Counted from the stretch's first letter, positions 50,283 through 62,029 are shown. The stretch is 64,000 nucleotides of DNA from Lentinula raphanica (GCA_027919835.1 JANVFP010000017.1:1076041-1140040), one strand, 5' to 3'. The notes: generated by a model from the sequence alone, not told the origin. Numbers and translations: made by a program.

Positions 50283-53180
50283 CTGAAGGAGTTGTTATAA
50301 GGGGCAGGATTACACCATCAAGTAGTGACATACTATCAAGTTTGTATTGGATTCCACAATTGCCTATCGAAATCGAAATTGAGTTGTGGGGTTACTTCAG
50401 ATTGTCGAAAGAACTGACTCTGAGTGCATCGTCCTTGATGACAGTATTCTCGTCGATTACCGCATTCAGAGAAACCTTTGCGTTTCGAGTCACGTCGTTG
50501 TCCTCGGTTGCTAGAGAACACATTGCTGTCTGAAAGTCTTCGATTCTTGTGTTATGCTCCGCATCCTTGTCAGCCAATGTCCGCTGACTCTCAGTCTACA
50601 GAATGTGTATGAGTGACTACGGTGAATAGTCGTTTCCTTTTGCTATGGAAAGACTGACTTTTGCGGTTTCTAGCAGTTCTTTGTATTCCTCGATCTTTTG
50701 AGATAATGTATCTTGTTCCTGGAGCAATCTTGCAACCGTTTCCTCTTTTTCTCCGATGGAATCCTGAAGTGGCCATGAGATTCCGATTGACGCACTAAGA
50801 TAGAGGGACAACGATACATACTTCTGTAGCTGATTTTATTACCCGTAGTTCTTCGTAGAGCGTTGCTGCTTTTTCCAACTGGGATTCTTTTTGTTCGAGC
50901 GAATCCTACAAAACGGAAATGATTGAGACCTGTTAAACAACAACACATGCGTCACAAACTCACCTTCAAATTCTTCTGCTCCACTAAGAGTTGGGAATTC
51001 GATGATTCAGCCTTTGCCAACTGAGAGTCTTTCTCCAATAGAGAGTGCTGGTAGAAGGGATCGAGATGTGAGGGAAAAGAACCTGTGCCGAGAACAATGA
51101 ACTCACTTCGAACGACTGAACTTGTTTTTTAAGACGATCAATCTCGCCTTCGTATTCCTGCTTTACTGCCGTGGAATCCTATTGGAGGAATGAGCGCGGC
51201 TCGTGATGAATGTAGACAATCTCTACCGTCAGCTTTTCTAAAGCGGAAATCTGGCGAAACCAATAAGACATGAGAGATGGGCAGTTGGCAGAAATGGACT
51301 CTACCTTTCTGTCATATTCGTTCACAGTTTGCTGAAGTCGAGTGTTCAATGAGGAGATCTGGAGCTCTGAGGTGCTAACTGCTGTCTGATGGGCCTTCCT
51401 CTCTTCTGCAAGCTCAGCTTCCATAGACTTGTTTCGTCCCACGTAAGATCTCTGTCGTTCCTGAAGACGTTCTCAATGATGTGAGTGAAAGGATGAACTG
51501 CTGATATACAGACCTCCAAGACAGCTCTCTCTTTCTGTAACGTAGTGTGTTTAGCCTCCCATGCATCCCGCTCTTCGCGAAGGGTTTGACATTCAGTCTG
51601 AAACAAACAGAAAGTTATATCTCTGTGATGCACCCCGGAGAAGAAAGGCATCGTACACGAAGGCTCTTCTCTGAAGCCTGGAAGTTCTCTTCCTTTTCCG
51701 CAACAAACAGGTTCAGCTCTTGCCACTTTATTTCGATGTTGCTACGTGTGAGTATCTCTACTTCAAGTTCCTTCTTAGCCTGGTACACATATCCAACAAG
51801 CATTCGATAAGACGACAAGTTGAGAACTTCCTGAGAAATAACATACCGTCTTATATCGATGGTCGAGTTGGATCGCTGCACCTTGAGATCCCTCCAGCTC
51901 CCGCGACTTAGCTTCTACGGTGTCCTCGAGATCCTCGATTTGTTCTTTCTGATTCTTGATGTGTTCTTCTTGCCGTTCGATCTGCTCTTGCTGCTTCTGC
52001 GCCAGATTTGTTTTGAGGTCTAACTGCGCCCTCTGATAGTCTAGGTCTTTCTCCAACCGAGTTATGTGTCGTTTGTGGTGATCAGGTATATCGGCTATCT
52101 CTCGTGACTGTAGACGCCATTTGCGAGGTCGTTGATCAAGTTCGGCAGAATCACTCGGAGGACCCTGTACACAAAGTTAACATCATATATATATCGAAGA
52201 AGACTTCGACGCACTAGGTCCAGCATTGAACGATCACTGTTCAGCCGGGCGACAGTTGGCCGTGGTGTCTAAATTTGCCAATGAGCATATCATCGGGATA
52301 GGGATTGTGGCCACTCACGATCGAACGCATAGATACCTCGTCGAGCATCTCAGTACTTCTCATTCTTTTGCCTATCGAGCTTGTTGTATCCATTGGCTGA
52401 GGCGTACCCATTGTACAGAGAGACCGGAGCGATCCTGTAGGCTTTAACTTGGGGTCGAAGTGGAGGAAGGATGGAGAGAGTGGAGATGGAAGAGACAAAG
52501 ACAAGTTGAAATATATTTCATGATATTCATTGTGCACGGACCGTCCCTCCGAGCGGGCAATCTCCTCAACAAAGGATTCGTGGCGCATGTTTTGACACCG
52601 TTAACAGAGTGATGAGATCGAGTTACATCCGACGTAGTATTTGAGCCAGTTTCAGACGCAGATGTATATTGGCAGATACGCAGCAGCTAATAAGTGATCC
52701 GAGGCAGGTTGAGAATGTGGTGGCGGAATTCGAATACTGGCGGTTCGAATGCTGGCGATTCGAGACGAGGAACAAGCATACGAGCTGATACTAAGTAGTA
52801 GTAGTACTAGCGAGAAAAATCAAACGACCAGCGCTAAACATTATCGCGCGAAGCGCCCGTGCGTTTAGGGATGGTGTATTTCGACAATCATGGTACAAAC
52901 AAAAATCATTATTCAGCGAGTGTGTACGATTCAAAAAGAGGAGAAAGAAGGGGAAAGGAAAGAATGTCATTCCTCTGGGGAATGAAAAGAGAAAAAGCAA
53001 TACAATTTTGAGAATTCATACGTTCGTTGTACTCATAAGCGCCCCTCCAAACCAAGAAAGCACTGTGCCGCAGTGGGTGAGAGCGAGAAGCAAAGATTGA
53101 GCTACCGAGGATTGCGAGAAGGTGTTCAAGGAGGCTGATAAGGAGTGAAGCTCGATGATTATGAGGATTGTCCTTGGACC

Positions 53181-54553
53181 TCAATCCCACTTGGGAGGAG
53201 TTATCGCGGGAGATTTGAACTTCCTTGGCCACTCGTATGCGATATCGTCCGGTTCTATGACCAAGGAATGATCACCTCGACGCATATCTGCAATGTCGTT
53301 CTTGATGTGGAGAGGTACGAATGGTGAGAAACACCCGAGCTCCTTGCGACATTTGGGGCAGTGAGGATCGATCTTTTCGGCGAGTAGATAATTCCCCCAT
53401 TCGGTCATACAAGGTCCACAGAACGCGTGGCCGCACGTTAGCCTGAGTCGGAAGAGAATGAACAATGACAGAAGAAGCCCCGCAGATACGAAGAACGCTC
53501 ACATATAAGGGGTATTGAAGATTTTGAAGCAGATTTCGCAAGTGTTGCGCTCGACCGCAGCGTCACGAATACTCTGCAACTTCTTCTTGGTCCTCTTTAA
53601 CTCTCTCTTCACGGCCCTGAGTTCGATGCTAATTTTCTCTTCAGCAGTGAGAACGGGCGCCTAGGAGAAGCTTCAACATTGGGAATCATGAGATCAAGAG
53701 CGTCACTCACCTTATTAAGAAGGACAACGTCGTCATCATTGGAAAGACTATCATTGATGGAGGTGCTTCCCTTCGAATTCGAAGCGAAGCCAGCAGGAGC
53801 CTTTAGGAGAAGCAATTCTCAACCTTTGGAATCATGAACTCAAGAGCGTCACTCACCTTCTCGAGAAGGACAACCTCATCATCATCACGGAGGTCATTAT
53901 TGATGGGAGTGCTTGCCTTCAAATTCGAAGCAGAGCCAGCAGGAGCCTTTAGGAGAAGAAATCCTCAACCTTGGAGTCATGAACTCAATGATCTCAAGAG
54001 TGTCACTCACCTCCTCAAGAAGGACAACCTCGTCATCATTGGTAGCGCTGTTGTTGTTAGAAGGCCCCGCCTGTGGGGAGCCAGCAGAACCGTTCAGGAG
54101 AAGCAATCCCTGGCATGCCTGATCGAGAAGAACGACCTCGTCGACGTCGTCAGGGAGGCTCGAATGTATGTTGGACTCAGCCGAATCAGAACCACCAGCG
54201 GCGCCACTTGAGTTAGTATTGGTCAAAGAATCCGAATTCGCTATGGTATCTGCCACGAGAGCTGCGTTAGAAAACCTATCATCTCCACCGCTGGAGTTCC
54301 CGACGTTCCCAGTGCCGGAAGCAGAGGTACTGCCACTGGAAGGTCCATCACGAGCGGCTCCGTCAGACTGAACTTGAAGCTCATTGTCGTAAGCACGGAT
54401 CAATTCAAGGAGATAATGTCCAGTGGCGGTCGACTGTGTAGGGACATTGAGACGGTCCGCGCGATTTGTTACTCGAGAAGCAGAGTACACTGCGGCGTTG
54501 GCGAGCATACGCGCATGGCTGATAGAGCTGGATGAGCTAGCGTCGGCAGGCAT
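53181..54553 (-). CDS. RING-type E3 ubiquitin ligase-like protein with duplicated exons
   Basis: Exons 54553-54011, 53946-53857, 53800-53711, 53660-53503 and 53442-53181 total 1,143 bp, in frame, giving 380 residues. The first exon encodes a low-complexity Ser/Gly/Asn-rich region ending DDEVVLLEE. Exons 2 and 3 (90 bp each) repeat the pattern APAG.ASN.K.S..IN..L..DD.VVLL. A lysine-rich helix (KRELKRTKKKLQSIRD) precedes the RING: CEIC, then CGHAFCGPC, then CPKC, the C3HC4 order with the second CxxC after 20 residues. Such domains recruit E2 enzymes for ubiquitin transfer. The acidic VVLL repeats could be binding motifs. An upstream non-coding exon is likely, since the ATG sits just after an acceptor-like TTTCGCAG. 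Confidence 0.75.
53711..53946 (-). repeat. Tandem duplicated 90-bp exon plus intron
   Basis: Exons at 53946-53857 and 53800-53711 and the introns that follow them are near copies, including the donor GTGAGTGACGCTCTTGA and the acceptor context CTTCTCCTAAAG. Similarity inside the intron shows the duplication is recent. Confidence 0.8.
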
Positions 54554-55170
54554 CCTGCGAAACATTGAGATGACGATCTTTGAGTGAAAAAAGCGGAGAG
54601 ACGTACTTCGAATGTTTCACAAAAGAGGACGAAGTTCTGGAGCGGTTGTTGTTGGAGGTAGTAGAAGAAGCGCGACAGGAGAGTCGATAAAGAGAGACGG
54701 GGAATGAAAACGATCCTCCTGGGTTATAAGTGGTCGCTGGATGTACAGGAACATTTTCAGTCTTCAAAGAGTCCTTTGTCTGGTAATGAACTGGCTCCTT
54801 GCACGATCGGATTCCGGACAAAGAGATAGGAGAAAACTGGGAGAACATTACCCAGAACTTCGGATTTCCACAGACTCGTGATGCGACATCCACCATTTCA
54901 ATTCATCGATGAGTGTTGAAAAGAGAAGGCCGAGATGGTGGAGTAAGAACATGTAGAACGCGTGCCCATTAGATGACTGAAAGGTGATAACATGGAAAAT
55001 GATGTGATTGATTGTGATTGATGTGATTATAGTCAAAGACTCAGAGGTTTTTCCAAAAATTCATATCGTGTACTTATCACCTGATCGCGAGTGTGACTGT
55101 GACAAGCAATTCGGATTCACTCTGATGAAAAGGGCCATGTCAAGACGTTATTATCGAGTATGTACTCATG

Positions 55171-56946
55171 TTAAGTACGAACATGGTCTACAAGCCCTGT
55201 CAGCATTACATGAACGTCTCTCACAGCTTTCAGCCATTCTTGTCTCCTTTCACCGCCATCATTCCCGATATAAACTCCCCACCATTTTAGACAGGCTAAC
55301 ACGCTAAGCCAGCCATTCTTCCCGTGAATGTTCAATGTCTTCCAGTCAGAACCATAGCAAGAAACGGGGGCCGGTCTACTTCCCATATCGAGACCCCTCC
55401 ACTCAGGCTGAATCGATGCCCACCAGTTCCAGAACTTGTCGATGAACTCCACAAACGAAAGATCATCAAATACAGGTTCGCTACCTTTTCGTTCATACCG
55501 ACAATTACCGATCCAGTGAGAAAGCTCTTTGGGTCGCAAGAGAGCTGGGAAGGCACGGGGATGGTGGCTCGGAGTCTTTGCCCAACCGAATACTCGCTCA
55601 AATTCCACCCAGGTGGTGACGACTTCCCTCCATTGTGGGCCCAGATCGATGTTGAGGTAAGAAAACGCATCCGCGAACCATTCTCGAGAGCGAGGGGGTT
55701 GCAGGGCATCTGGAGGGAATGGCAAAAGCTGGATATACTTTCATCAGACAGACAATACAAATATGGTGAAACGTTGAAACTTACATTGTCAGGTCCAGAG
55801 GAGGTAGCAGGGGATTGGCTAACATGCTCTTGCCAGCTTACCGATGGAGTGGTCATGCTACCGGGTTCAGTCTAAGATACAGCGATGAATGATTCGTGAG
55901 CATGAGTCATCAGTCTGAAACAAACAAAACCCATACCGAGAAGGATTGAGACCCATGATTCTCATCAGACACACCACGCACGAGATGATTGACCTCCGAG
56001 TCTTGTTGTGGAGAACTATCACAAGGCTGAGCGTGCTCATTGACAGCTTGTGGTACCTGGGAACGGTGAATGAATGCGAGAGCTTCTCTAAAAGACCAAG
56101 TCGACTTACGGGAGCGAGATGGTCGACCTCCGAGTCTTGTTGCGGAGACGTAGCACAAGGCTGCGCAGGCTCATTGACAGCTTGTGGTACCTGGGAACGG
56201 TGAATGAATGCGAGAGCTTCTCTAAAAAAACCAGGTCGACTTACGGGAGCGAGATGGTCGACTTCCGAGTCTTGTTGCGGAGACGTAGCACAAGGCTGCG
56301 CAGGCTCATTGACAGCTTGTGGTACCTGGGAATGGTGAATAGAGGCAGCGTCTCTGAAGAAACCAGGCCGACTTACGAGAGCGACATCATTGATACTAAG
56401 ACCCTCAAATTTACATTCTACGAGTATACTTTCTAGTTCTTGGATACGAAGTTGGAGGCGGCTAATGTGGACTTCGCAATGTTGTCGATCTCGAAACAGC
56501 CCCTCTCGTTCTTCCTCTAGAGTTTGTATACGATCCGAGTCCGAACTCTGTACGAATAGAAGCGGATGAGTACTGGCACTGGTGGATGGAACAAGCCACT
56601 CACTATCAGACGATCGAGTTCCTGTTCGTTCTCTGCCAGTTGAACGTCCTTGCGCGCGATGTCGACATCTCGACGGACTATCTCTCGCTCTTTCTCTTTC
56701 AACATGGCCTCCATCTTCTCGCATTTCGCAGTGAGGAGACTGATTTGAGCATCTTTGGCTTCTTCCAGTTGCCTCAATTCCTGGCGAAATGACCAGGTCC
56801 TTTGGGGTACCAATCGTACCCTCTAAGTTCAAGGATCAGAGCATGAATAGTTTGGGATGAAGGCTTGACTTCACTATGTGTTGTTGACCAGAGACGCTGG
56901 ACATTTGCGACGATGATGGTGTTGGAGAACGACTCCGGCGTACCAT
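55171..56946 (-). CDS. Coiled-coil protein with internal repeats and a C-terminal tryptophan-rich domain; frame broken in the repeats
   Basis: Exons 56946-56875, 56780-56604, 56547-55937, 55871-55785 and 55737-55171. The start MVRRSRSPTPSSS leads to a coiled coil (ELRQLEEAKDAQISLLTAKC). Three tandem units of about 45 residues follow (VPQAVNEPAQPCATSPQQDS). The last exons encode a 210-residue region with DLGPQWREVVTTWVEFERVFG and FWNWWASIQPEWR. This Trp-rich W-x2-L/V...WW...PEWR module is common in agaricomycete proteins of unknown function. The third exon is one base short of a multiple of three because the third repeat unit lost a base in a T run. Read strictly, the C-terminal domain is out of frame. 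One restored T would make a single continuous protein. Confidence 0.6.
55960..56376 (-). repeat. Three tandem ~135-bp coding repeats
   Basis: The landmark CAGCTTGTGGTACCTGGGA (plus strand) occurs at 56,044, 56,178 and 56,313, spacings of 134 and 135 bp. Each unit begins (minus strand) with GTAAGTCG and, 12-15 bases later, a T-rich run ending AG. Confidence 0.85.
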
Positions 56947-57134
56947 GACGAAGTCTAAGTGATGGATAGCAAGAAAGAGAGAGGCAGTGTTCAGGTGGCA
57001 GGATGTCACATTTTCCAGACACGCGAGCAGACAAAGAGCCTATTCAATATATTCGACAAAGGAAATCGGATATGAGGTTATATAACATACCTTGAAGGAT
57101 AAACCTCCCCCACTTCTTTATCGTCGACCATACC
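56947..57134. promoter_or_regulatory. Short bidirectional promoter region
   Basis: 188 bp separate the start codons of the minus-strand coiled-coil gene (56,946) and the plus-strand gene at 57,135. Any promoter elements must be shared or interleaved. No specific site is recognised. Confidence 0.4.
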
Positions 57135-57728
57135 ATGGGGATGCATCAGATCAAAGAACCGTCCACCGCACGAGTAAGTGATTGGCCAGTGATTCCCTAC
57201 AAGCAATGTACTGACCGAAGAGCGTCAGACTGTTGTCAAAGGAATAAGGGCGCGTCTTTATGCAGCGGAAGGTCCTCGTCCCCAACGCACTGTCGTGTAC
57301 TACAAAGAGAATCGCCCTCGGAAAGGCCATCGACCTGCATTCCAGAACCGTTTTGTTTACGCGTCCGATCTCCTCTCCGAAGCGAGACTGCAGCCCTTTG
57401 TGCACGACGTCGTGGTCTCTGTACGCCACCGACAGAAGACGTATAAGTTCCGCGTCTTTCTCAAACGTCATGTACAGCTTCCGGCCAACCAGACCATCCA
57501 GAACATGGGGATAAACGGTATGGAAGGCGACGTGTTGCTTGTAGCCGTAGGGAAGCAGGTGGCGGCTCGAAACATAACCTTTGGACTGGAAGAGCGCGCT
57601 GCGGACAAAGCCATTCAGAAGTAAGCATTCTCTAGCTCAATCATAAGTTGATGACCAAACCTTTCTCCAGACTTGCCCGAAGAATTGCCCCAGTTAGGAT
57701 CCGTCCCCATATCCCTCGTACTATCTGA
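57135..57728 (+). CDS. Small uncharacterised basic protein
   Basis: Exons 57135-57173, 57229-57620 and 57671-57728 give 162 residues (489 bp, in frame). Introns are 55 and 50 bp with good ends. The core (RTVVYYKENRPRKGHRPAFQ, then FVHDVVVSVRHRQKTYKFRV, then GINGMEGDVLLVAVGKQ) alternates hydrophobic residues like a beta-rich domain and is strongly basic. It ends RRIAPVRIRPHIPRTI. I do not recognise a family; a nucleic-acid-binding role would be a guess from the charge. Confidence 0.6.
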
Positions 57729-58533
57729 TACGACGCATGACGATTGATTGTCCTTCATACCCCTTCACGCATTCTGACTGTTGACGACCTTCGATGATTG
57801 TGTATATGTCGTTCGTTTCGTGTGTCATTGTAGAATATCATGGGTGGTTGGGGCAAAGAAGCTGAATTTGTATGAGTAGAACACATGTAGAACTATTGCA
57901 GAACTCCATTGAGACCGATCACCTATGAGATGAAGCAAGCAGACACGAGCCATGAACATCGTCTCATAGACTCAAACGATGAAATGAGAACCTACTTTAG
58001 CCGTAGAATCTGTGTTCCAAGTCCAGCGGTTGGAGATCCAGCACAAGCTCTACTGCACATCTCTACGAACCCAGCGTATGCTGACTCTATATCGAATTGG
58101 CAGATATCGTACTTGTGAGCGCGTACCGGTTGATGGGCCCTCAATAAATGACAGATAGAACATTGACTAAAGTGCGGTCAGAAGAGACGTAGGTCAAGTA
58201 TAACTCTAGAGGACTCACCCGGTGTTTTTTGTACACGTCTACGTTGAGAACTTCAACGACAGAGAGCTGAAGGCTGCGTCGGCGTCGAAGAGCGTCGAAG
58301 GAGAGTTGTGATCAACTTTCGCACGAAATTTCGACGGATCCGGACGTCGGATAGCAGGTATAGCCGAAGAACCGGGAATTCAAATAACTGGGACGCGTAT
58401 GTCGGGAACTCATATAACTGGGACGCGGATGGCAATACCAGACTATCAGTAACATTGACGTATCGACAGTAATATTATACGTAGTGTGTACAAACGAAGA
58501 GTGCTATGTAGCCCGACTGTGAATCCAAACGGC
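57729..58533. other. Intergenic, convergent 3' ends
   Basis: About 805 bp between two genes pointing toward each other. Short frames have no motif. A near-repeat GGAACTCATATAACTGGGACGCG / GGAATTCAAATAACTGGGACGC lies near 58,374-58,430 (about 31-bp spacing). Confidence 0.45.
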
Positions 58534-60561
58534 CTAATAGCCTGCATTTTCAGCAGGAGGAAGAAGATAGATCGAACTTTGAGCTGGCTTCTCCGAGAAG
58601 GTGACCCGCGGCAAGCGACTAGTGACACTACTTCGGACTACTGGAAGAGATGAAGGAAGGTGCGCCTGCTTCTCCATGGTAACCTGCGGCCTATGATTGA
58701 CAACACTATGCTGTACACCTCTAAGAGATGCAGGATGGTTCGAAGGATGGTCCGAGAAAACATTGGATTCCGTAAAGACAGGTTTCGCATCAAAGTTCCT
58801 GTCAATGATTGGGGTAAAAGCCATATCGCCATATGCAGGGTGGTTCGAAGGATGGTTCGAAATATCATCGGATTCCGTGAAGACAGGCTTGGCATCAAAG
58901 TTCTTGTCGATGACTGCATTGAATAAGGTGGACTGCACACAGTTTAGATCAACGTGAAAAACAGTGAAGGTTACTGGATACTAACCTTCGTCCAATTCTG
59001 ACAGTTACTGCATTTGAGATAGAGGAGAACGAGGCCAGCGACAAACAAGGAGACAGCCAGAATGGGCCGTATGATTCTCCAGCCACTCTTGGATGTGTAG
59101 AACCCCGCACCAACATGGACCAAGGATTTCGGATCCACGGAGGTTAGATCAAGCAGGGACGACTTTGAGAAATCTGTCTTAGTTTTCGAGTCCGAAGAGG
59201 CTTTGAAAGCGGGCTTCTGAAAAATCAGAACGTCTGCAGATTGATGCCGTGTAGAACCTGCGATGGCGACGAGATGAGTTTCCTCGAGCGAGATAGTCTG
59301 GAAAGAAGTTAGGTATGCGATTCAACGTTGTTAGATATCCACGCACCGATACATGTTGTACAAGCCCGCCCCGAGGATAAGCCAAGGTTTGCATGACAGT
59401 ACCAGTGCTAACGTTGTACACCAAAGCACAACCACGATCTGTACCACCAATAATGACATGATCTTCCTCTCCAAAACGACGTGCTTGGGAAAATGCACGA
59501 TGGGATTCTGTGTCTCGAAGTTTTGGATAAGCTCCAGACTCTCGAGATCATGAATCTGGAAGCCCTCAGTTGTCCATGCGACGAAGTATTTGCTGCTCTG
59601 GTCCAATGCAACCGATCCCCTGAAACGACGTTAGTAGAGGAATTCGGACCAGGACGTGCCACTTACATGGTGCTAGGCGCATGGCTTTTGCGTTTCTTGA
59701 CCTGACCAGTTTTGTAATCCAATCTCACGCTGTTACGAGGATTGAGAATCGAGATGATTGAGTATACCATGAACTTACATCAAGCCGCCTGAGCGTGCAA
59801 AAACAAAGACGTCTCGAGTGTTGCCACAGAAACGAACCACCTTTGGAAGAAACATGTCCTCGAGATTGCAGGAGAATACTTGAGTGCAGTCACCAACGGC
59901 AGTGAGAGCCCAAACAGTGACACATCCATCGATGAAAGAGCAGCTATTCTGCCACGACGGCCCGATGATACCTCCCGCCGATAGACGTCAAGAGATATCA
60001 CTTGGCGCGTAGCATTCACAGAAGGAAATCGATGAAGGCTTTGGAACTCCTGCGAAACTATAAGAAGCCGCGGCAAGAATCCGTGAAGAGAACGAACCTT
60101 TCCCTCCGGATCGTACTTCCATAGCATGAGATCACCGCGTAGCGTACCCAGTACCAGCACATGGGTCTTGGTTTTCGAAAAGTACAGCCAAGTGGAGGAC
60201 GATACCACGTATTTCGGATTTTGAGGTGTATATTTGAGTTGTGGTAGTGGAACTAGTGCTGCAGTGCACAGATCCCATACAGAAACACCGCCATAGCCTA
60301 ACCTCGATTGAGCATGATATCAGGAAGTGAGTGGTGTCACAGCTTACCAGTAGCGGCAACGAACTTCCCTCCAGCAGAGAATGAAACTGACAAAACGGCA
60401 TCGGCGCATACCGTGCAGCGTGAGATGGTGTTTGTAACTGACAGACATGTATGTTGATAGAAGCAGGCAGTGAGTCGCTCGAGATGATGAAGAAGAGGAT
60501 AGTTCGAAGAAGTTGAGTTAGAAGGATCGTTTCTGCATCCTGAATTTAAGTCAAGATACAA
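58534..60561 (-). CDS. WD40/beta-propeller protein with a C-terminal transmembrane segment; two single-base breaks
   Basis: Exons 60561-60348, 60297-60098, 60049-59779, 59729-59667, 59619-59353, 59297-58986 and 58932-58534. Propeller blades are recognisable from LSVSFSAGGKFVAATG, YGGVSVWDLCTAAL, HVLVLGTLRGDLMLW, DGCVTVWAL, RDVFVFARSGG, GSVALDQSSKYFVAW and HVIIGGTDRGCALVY. A hydrophobic helix (IIRPILAVSLFVAGLVLLYL) follows. The ~130-residue tail after the membrane contains a duplicated NFDAKPVFTES...HPSNHPA unit. Exons 3 and 5 are each one base short. An added T at about 59,946 (CTTTCATC) and at about 59,453 (GTTTTGG) restores the blades. These look like base-calling losses, or the gene is newly broken. 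The family is common in agaricomycetes; its function is unknown. Confidence 0.65.
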
Positions 60562-60869
60562 TGTATTGGACGGGGAACGAGGCAGAGGTCAAAGGTGACT
60601 TGATTCAAGTCTTGTGAAAGGGGTTGATTGGTAAGCAGAAGCGCTCACGGAGCGCCCTCTCATTGCTTTGTTCTAATCCCATTCTGAAATCATTCTCCTT
60701 TGTTCGCTAAAAGATGCAACGAGTCGTCTTTGATTCCTTCTTTTTTTCAACTCACCTACTTCTGATTCTACCTCGATCTCGGAAGCGTAAACGAAAGCAA
60801 AGTTCGAAAGGCAAGTGTTCTATCCGGTGTCCTGATGGAGAATGTGCTCTAACATTCCAGTGATCAGCA

Positions 60870-62029
60870 ATGATGGCCCTTCCCACTAATTATGCCGAGT
60901 CCATCGACTACATCGAACTCTATCCTGCACCTCATACGGTAGCCTCTATTGACCAAGATGAGGCTCCGTGGACAGGTCACACTGGTCCTATTCGAACTCC
61001 TCGTGGATCGCGCCGCTCAAGCCCATATCCTCCATCTCGTACACATCTGTCTACTCTTAGTTCATCTTCTCCAAATGGCCTACGCTATAAACGCTCTAGA
61101 GCCGCTTCTACTTCTTCCTCATCCTCATCCTCTGAGTCCTCTCATGACTTCGACTCCGATGCGAGTTCCGATTCACTACCTCATCTGGATGTGCCCTTGG
61201 CTACTCGATCCAGTGGAACACAAACACCGTCTAGACTTGATTGCACTCCCGACAGCGATACGGATAGCGGGCATACTGGTCGTGGGGATGAGTCGGCAAG
61301 GCCACAAGAAGACAAAAGTCAAACTTTGCCTACGAGAGTGATGAGGAAATCATTCGAGCAGGCTTGGGGGCTACAGGGCCAACTACTGGCATCGGTGCTG
61401 GTACCGCGGAGGTCAAAAACCCTGCGAAACAGAAAACGAAACGTGTTACGCTCGTGATTAAGGATGCTGGTGGCAGTGGAACCAAGAGTAAACAGATCAC
61501 TTCGGTTGTTGGCTCAGACGATGAAGACGATCTCATTCCGAAGCCTCCTGGCGAAGTTGGACGCCCGAACCGCGGTGGCTATAACCTCTGCGACGCGTTA
61601 GGATGGCCAAGGATGAGTACAAAACTGTTCAGGTGCGTTAGTCTCTTCTGACCTTCGAACACTTGCTCAAACTCAAAGGTTCAGAAATTCATCAACAAAG
61701 CAGTGGAAGATAATCTCGTCTGTGACTCGCCCATGAAACAACAATCTTTACTGTCTCTCAAGAAAGTTCGGGACCTGGTAAGCGGTAAAACCTGCACTAG
61801 GTTGCAACGAATGACTAACACAAAAGCCAGGCTGTCAAGAAAATATCCTAACTTAAAGGAGTACAAGATCTTTGGGCAGTTGACGATTTCATTCGGAGTC
61901 ATTTGAAGTATCGAAAAGCGGCCCTCAGGACTGAGAAGCTGGAAAAAGTTGCCGCGGATTTGAAGAAACAACTGGCATCCAAGACGTCTCACCCTACTGC
62001 GAGCTCTTCGCGTTCCTAAACGTACTGTA
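60870..62029 (+). CDS. Uncharacterised agaricomycete protein, frame interrupted several times
   Basis: Begins MMALPTNYAESIDYIELYP with a Ser/Asp-rich disordered region. The conserved part is GEVGRPNRGGYNLCDALGWP, then KFINKAVEDNLVCDSP, then KKYPNLKEYKDLWAVDD in pieces. Segments are 60870-61632, 61685-61777 and 61831-62029. A continuous reading needs one extra base near 61,316 (A run), near 61,606 (C run) and near 61,869 (G run), and one fewer A near 61,841. Each change restores the pattern GxxxxxxALGWP...YPxLxxYxxxWAxxDFIRxHL shared by many mushroom proteins. Either this is a decaying copy or the local base quality is poor. Function is unknown. Confidence 0.5.

Larger units (their letters stand above)
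47536..52411 (-). pseudogene. 5' part of a large coiled-coil gene, disrupted by the retrotransposon
   Basis: I place 27 exons, nearly all in phase 0: 52411-52319, 52164-51847, 51779-51657, 51597-51514, 51460-51305, 51250-51227, 51178-51107, 51047-50964, 50905-50822, 50763-50659, 50595-50419, six 117-bp exons (50282-50166, 50111-49995, 49940-49824, 49767-49651, 49594-49478, 49422-49306), 49252-49205, 49155-49114, 49062-48904, 48853-48755, 48701-48474, 48423-48364, 48307-48248, 48196-48077, 48027-47848, and 47791 to the insertion. The encoded ~1,090 residues are almost entirely coiled coil (KQQEQIERQEEHIKNQKEQI), then proline-rich, then a conserved-looking block (RLGRVLFKKAFGVKTMNAVF). The protein is probably a filamentous scaffold; I recognise no named family. 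The retrotransposon interrupts the last exon listed. The remaining coding sequence lies at 29,370-30,185. Confidence 0.72.

Noticed and set aside
56104..56376. Treating the 22-23-base GTAAGT...AG stretches as true introns
   Set aside because: Too short for fungal introns, and removing them puts a stop codon in the next unit.
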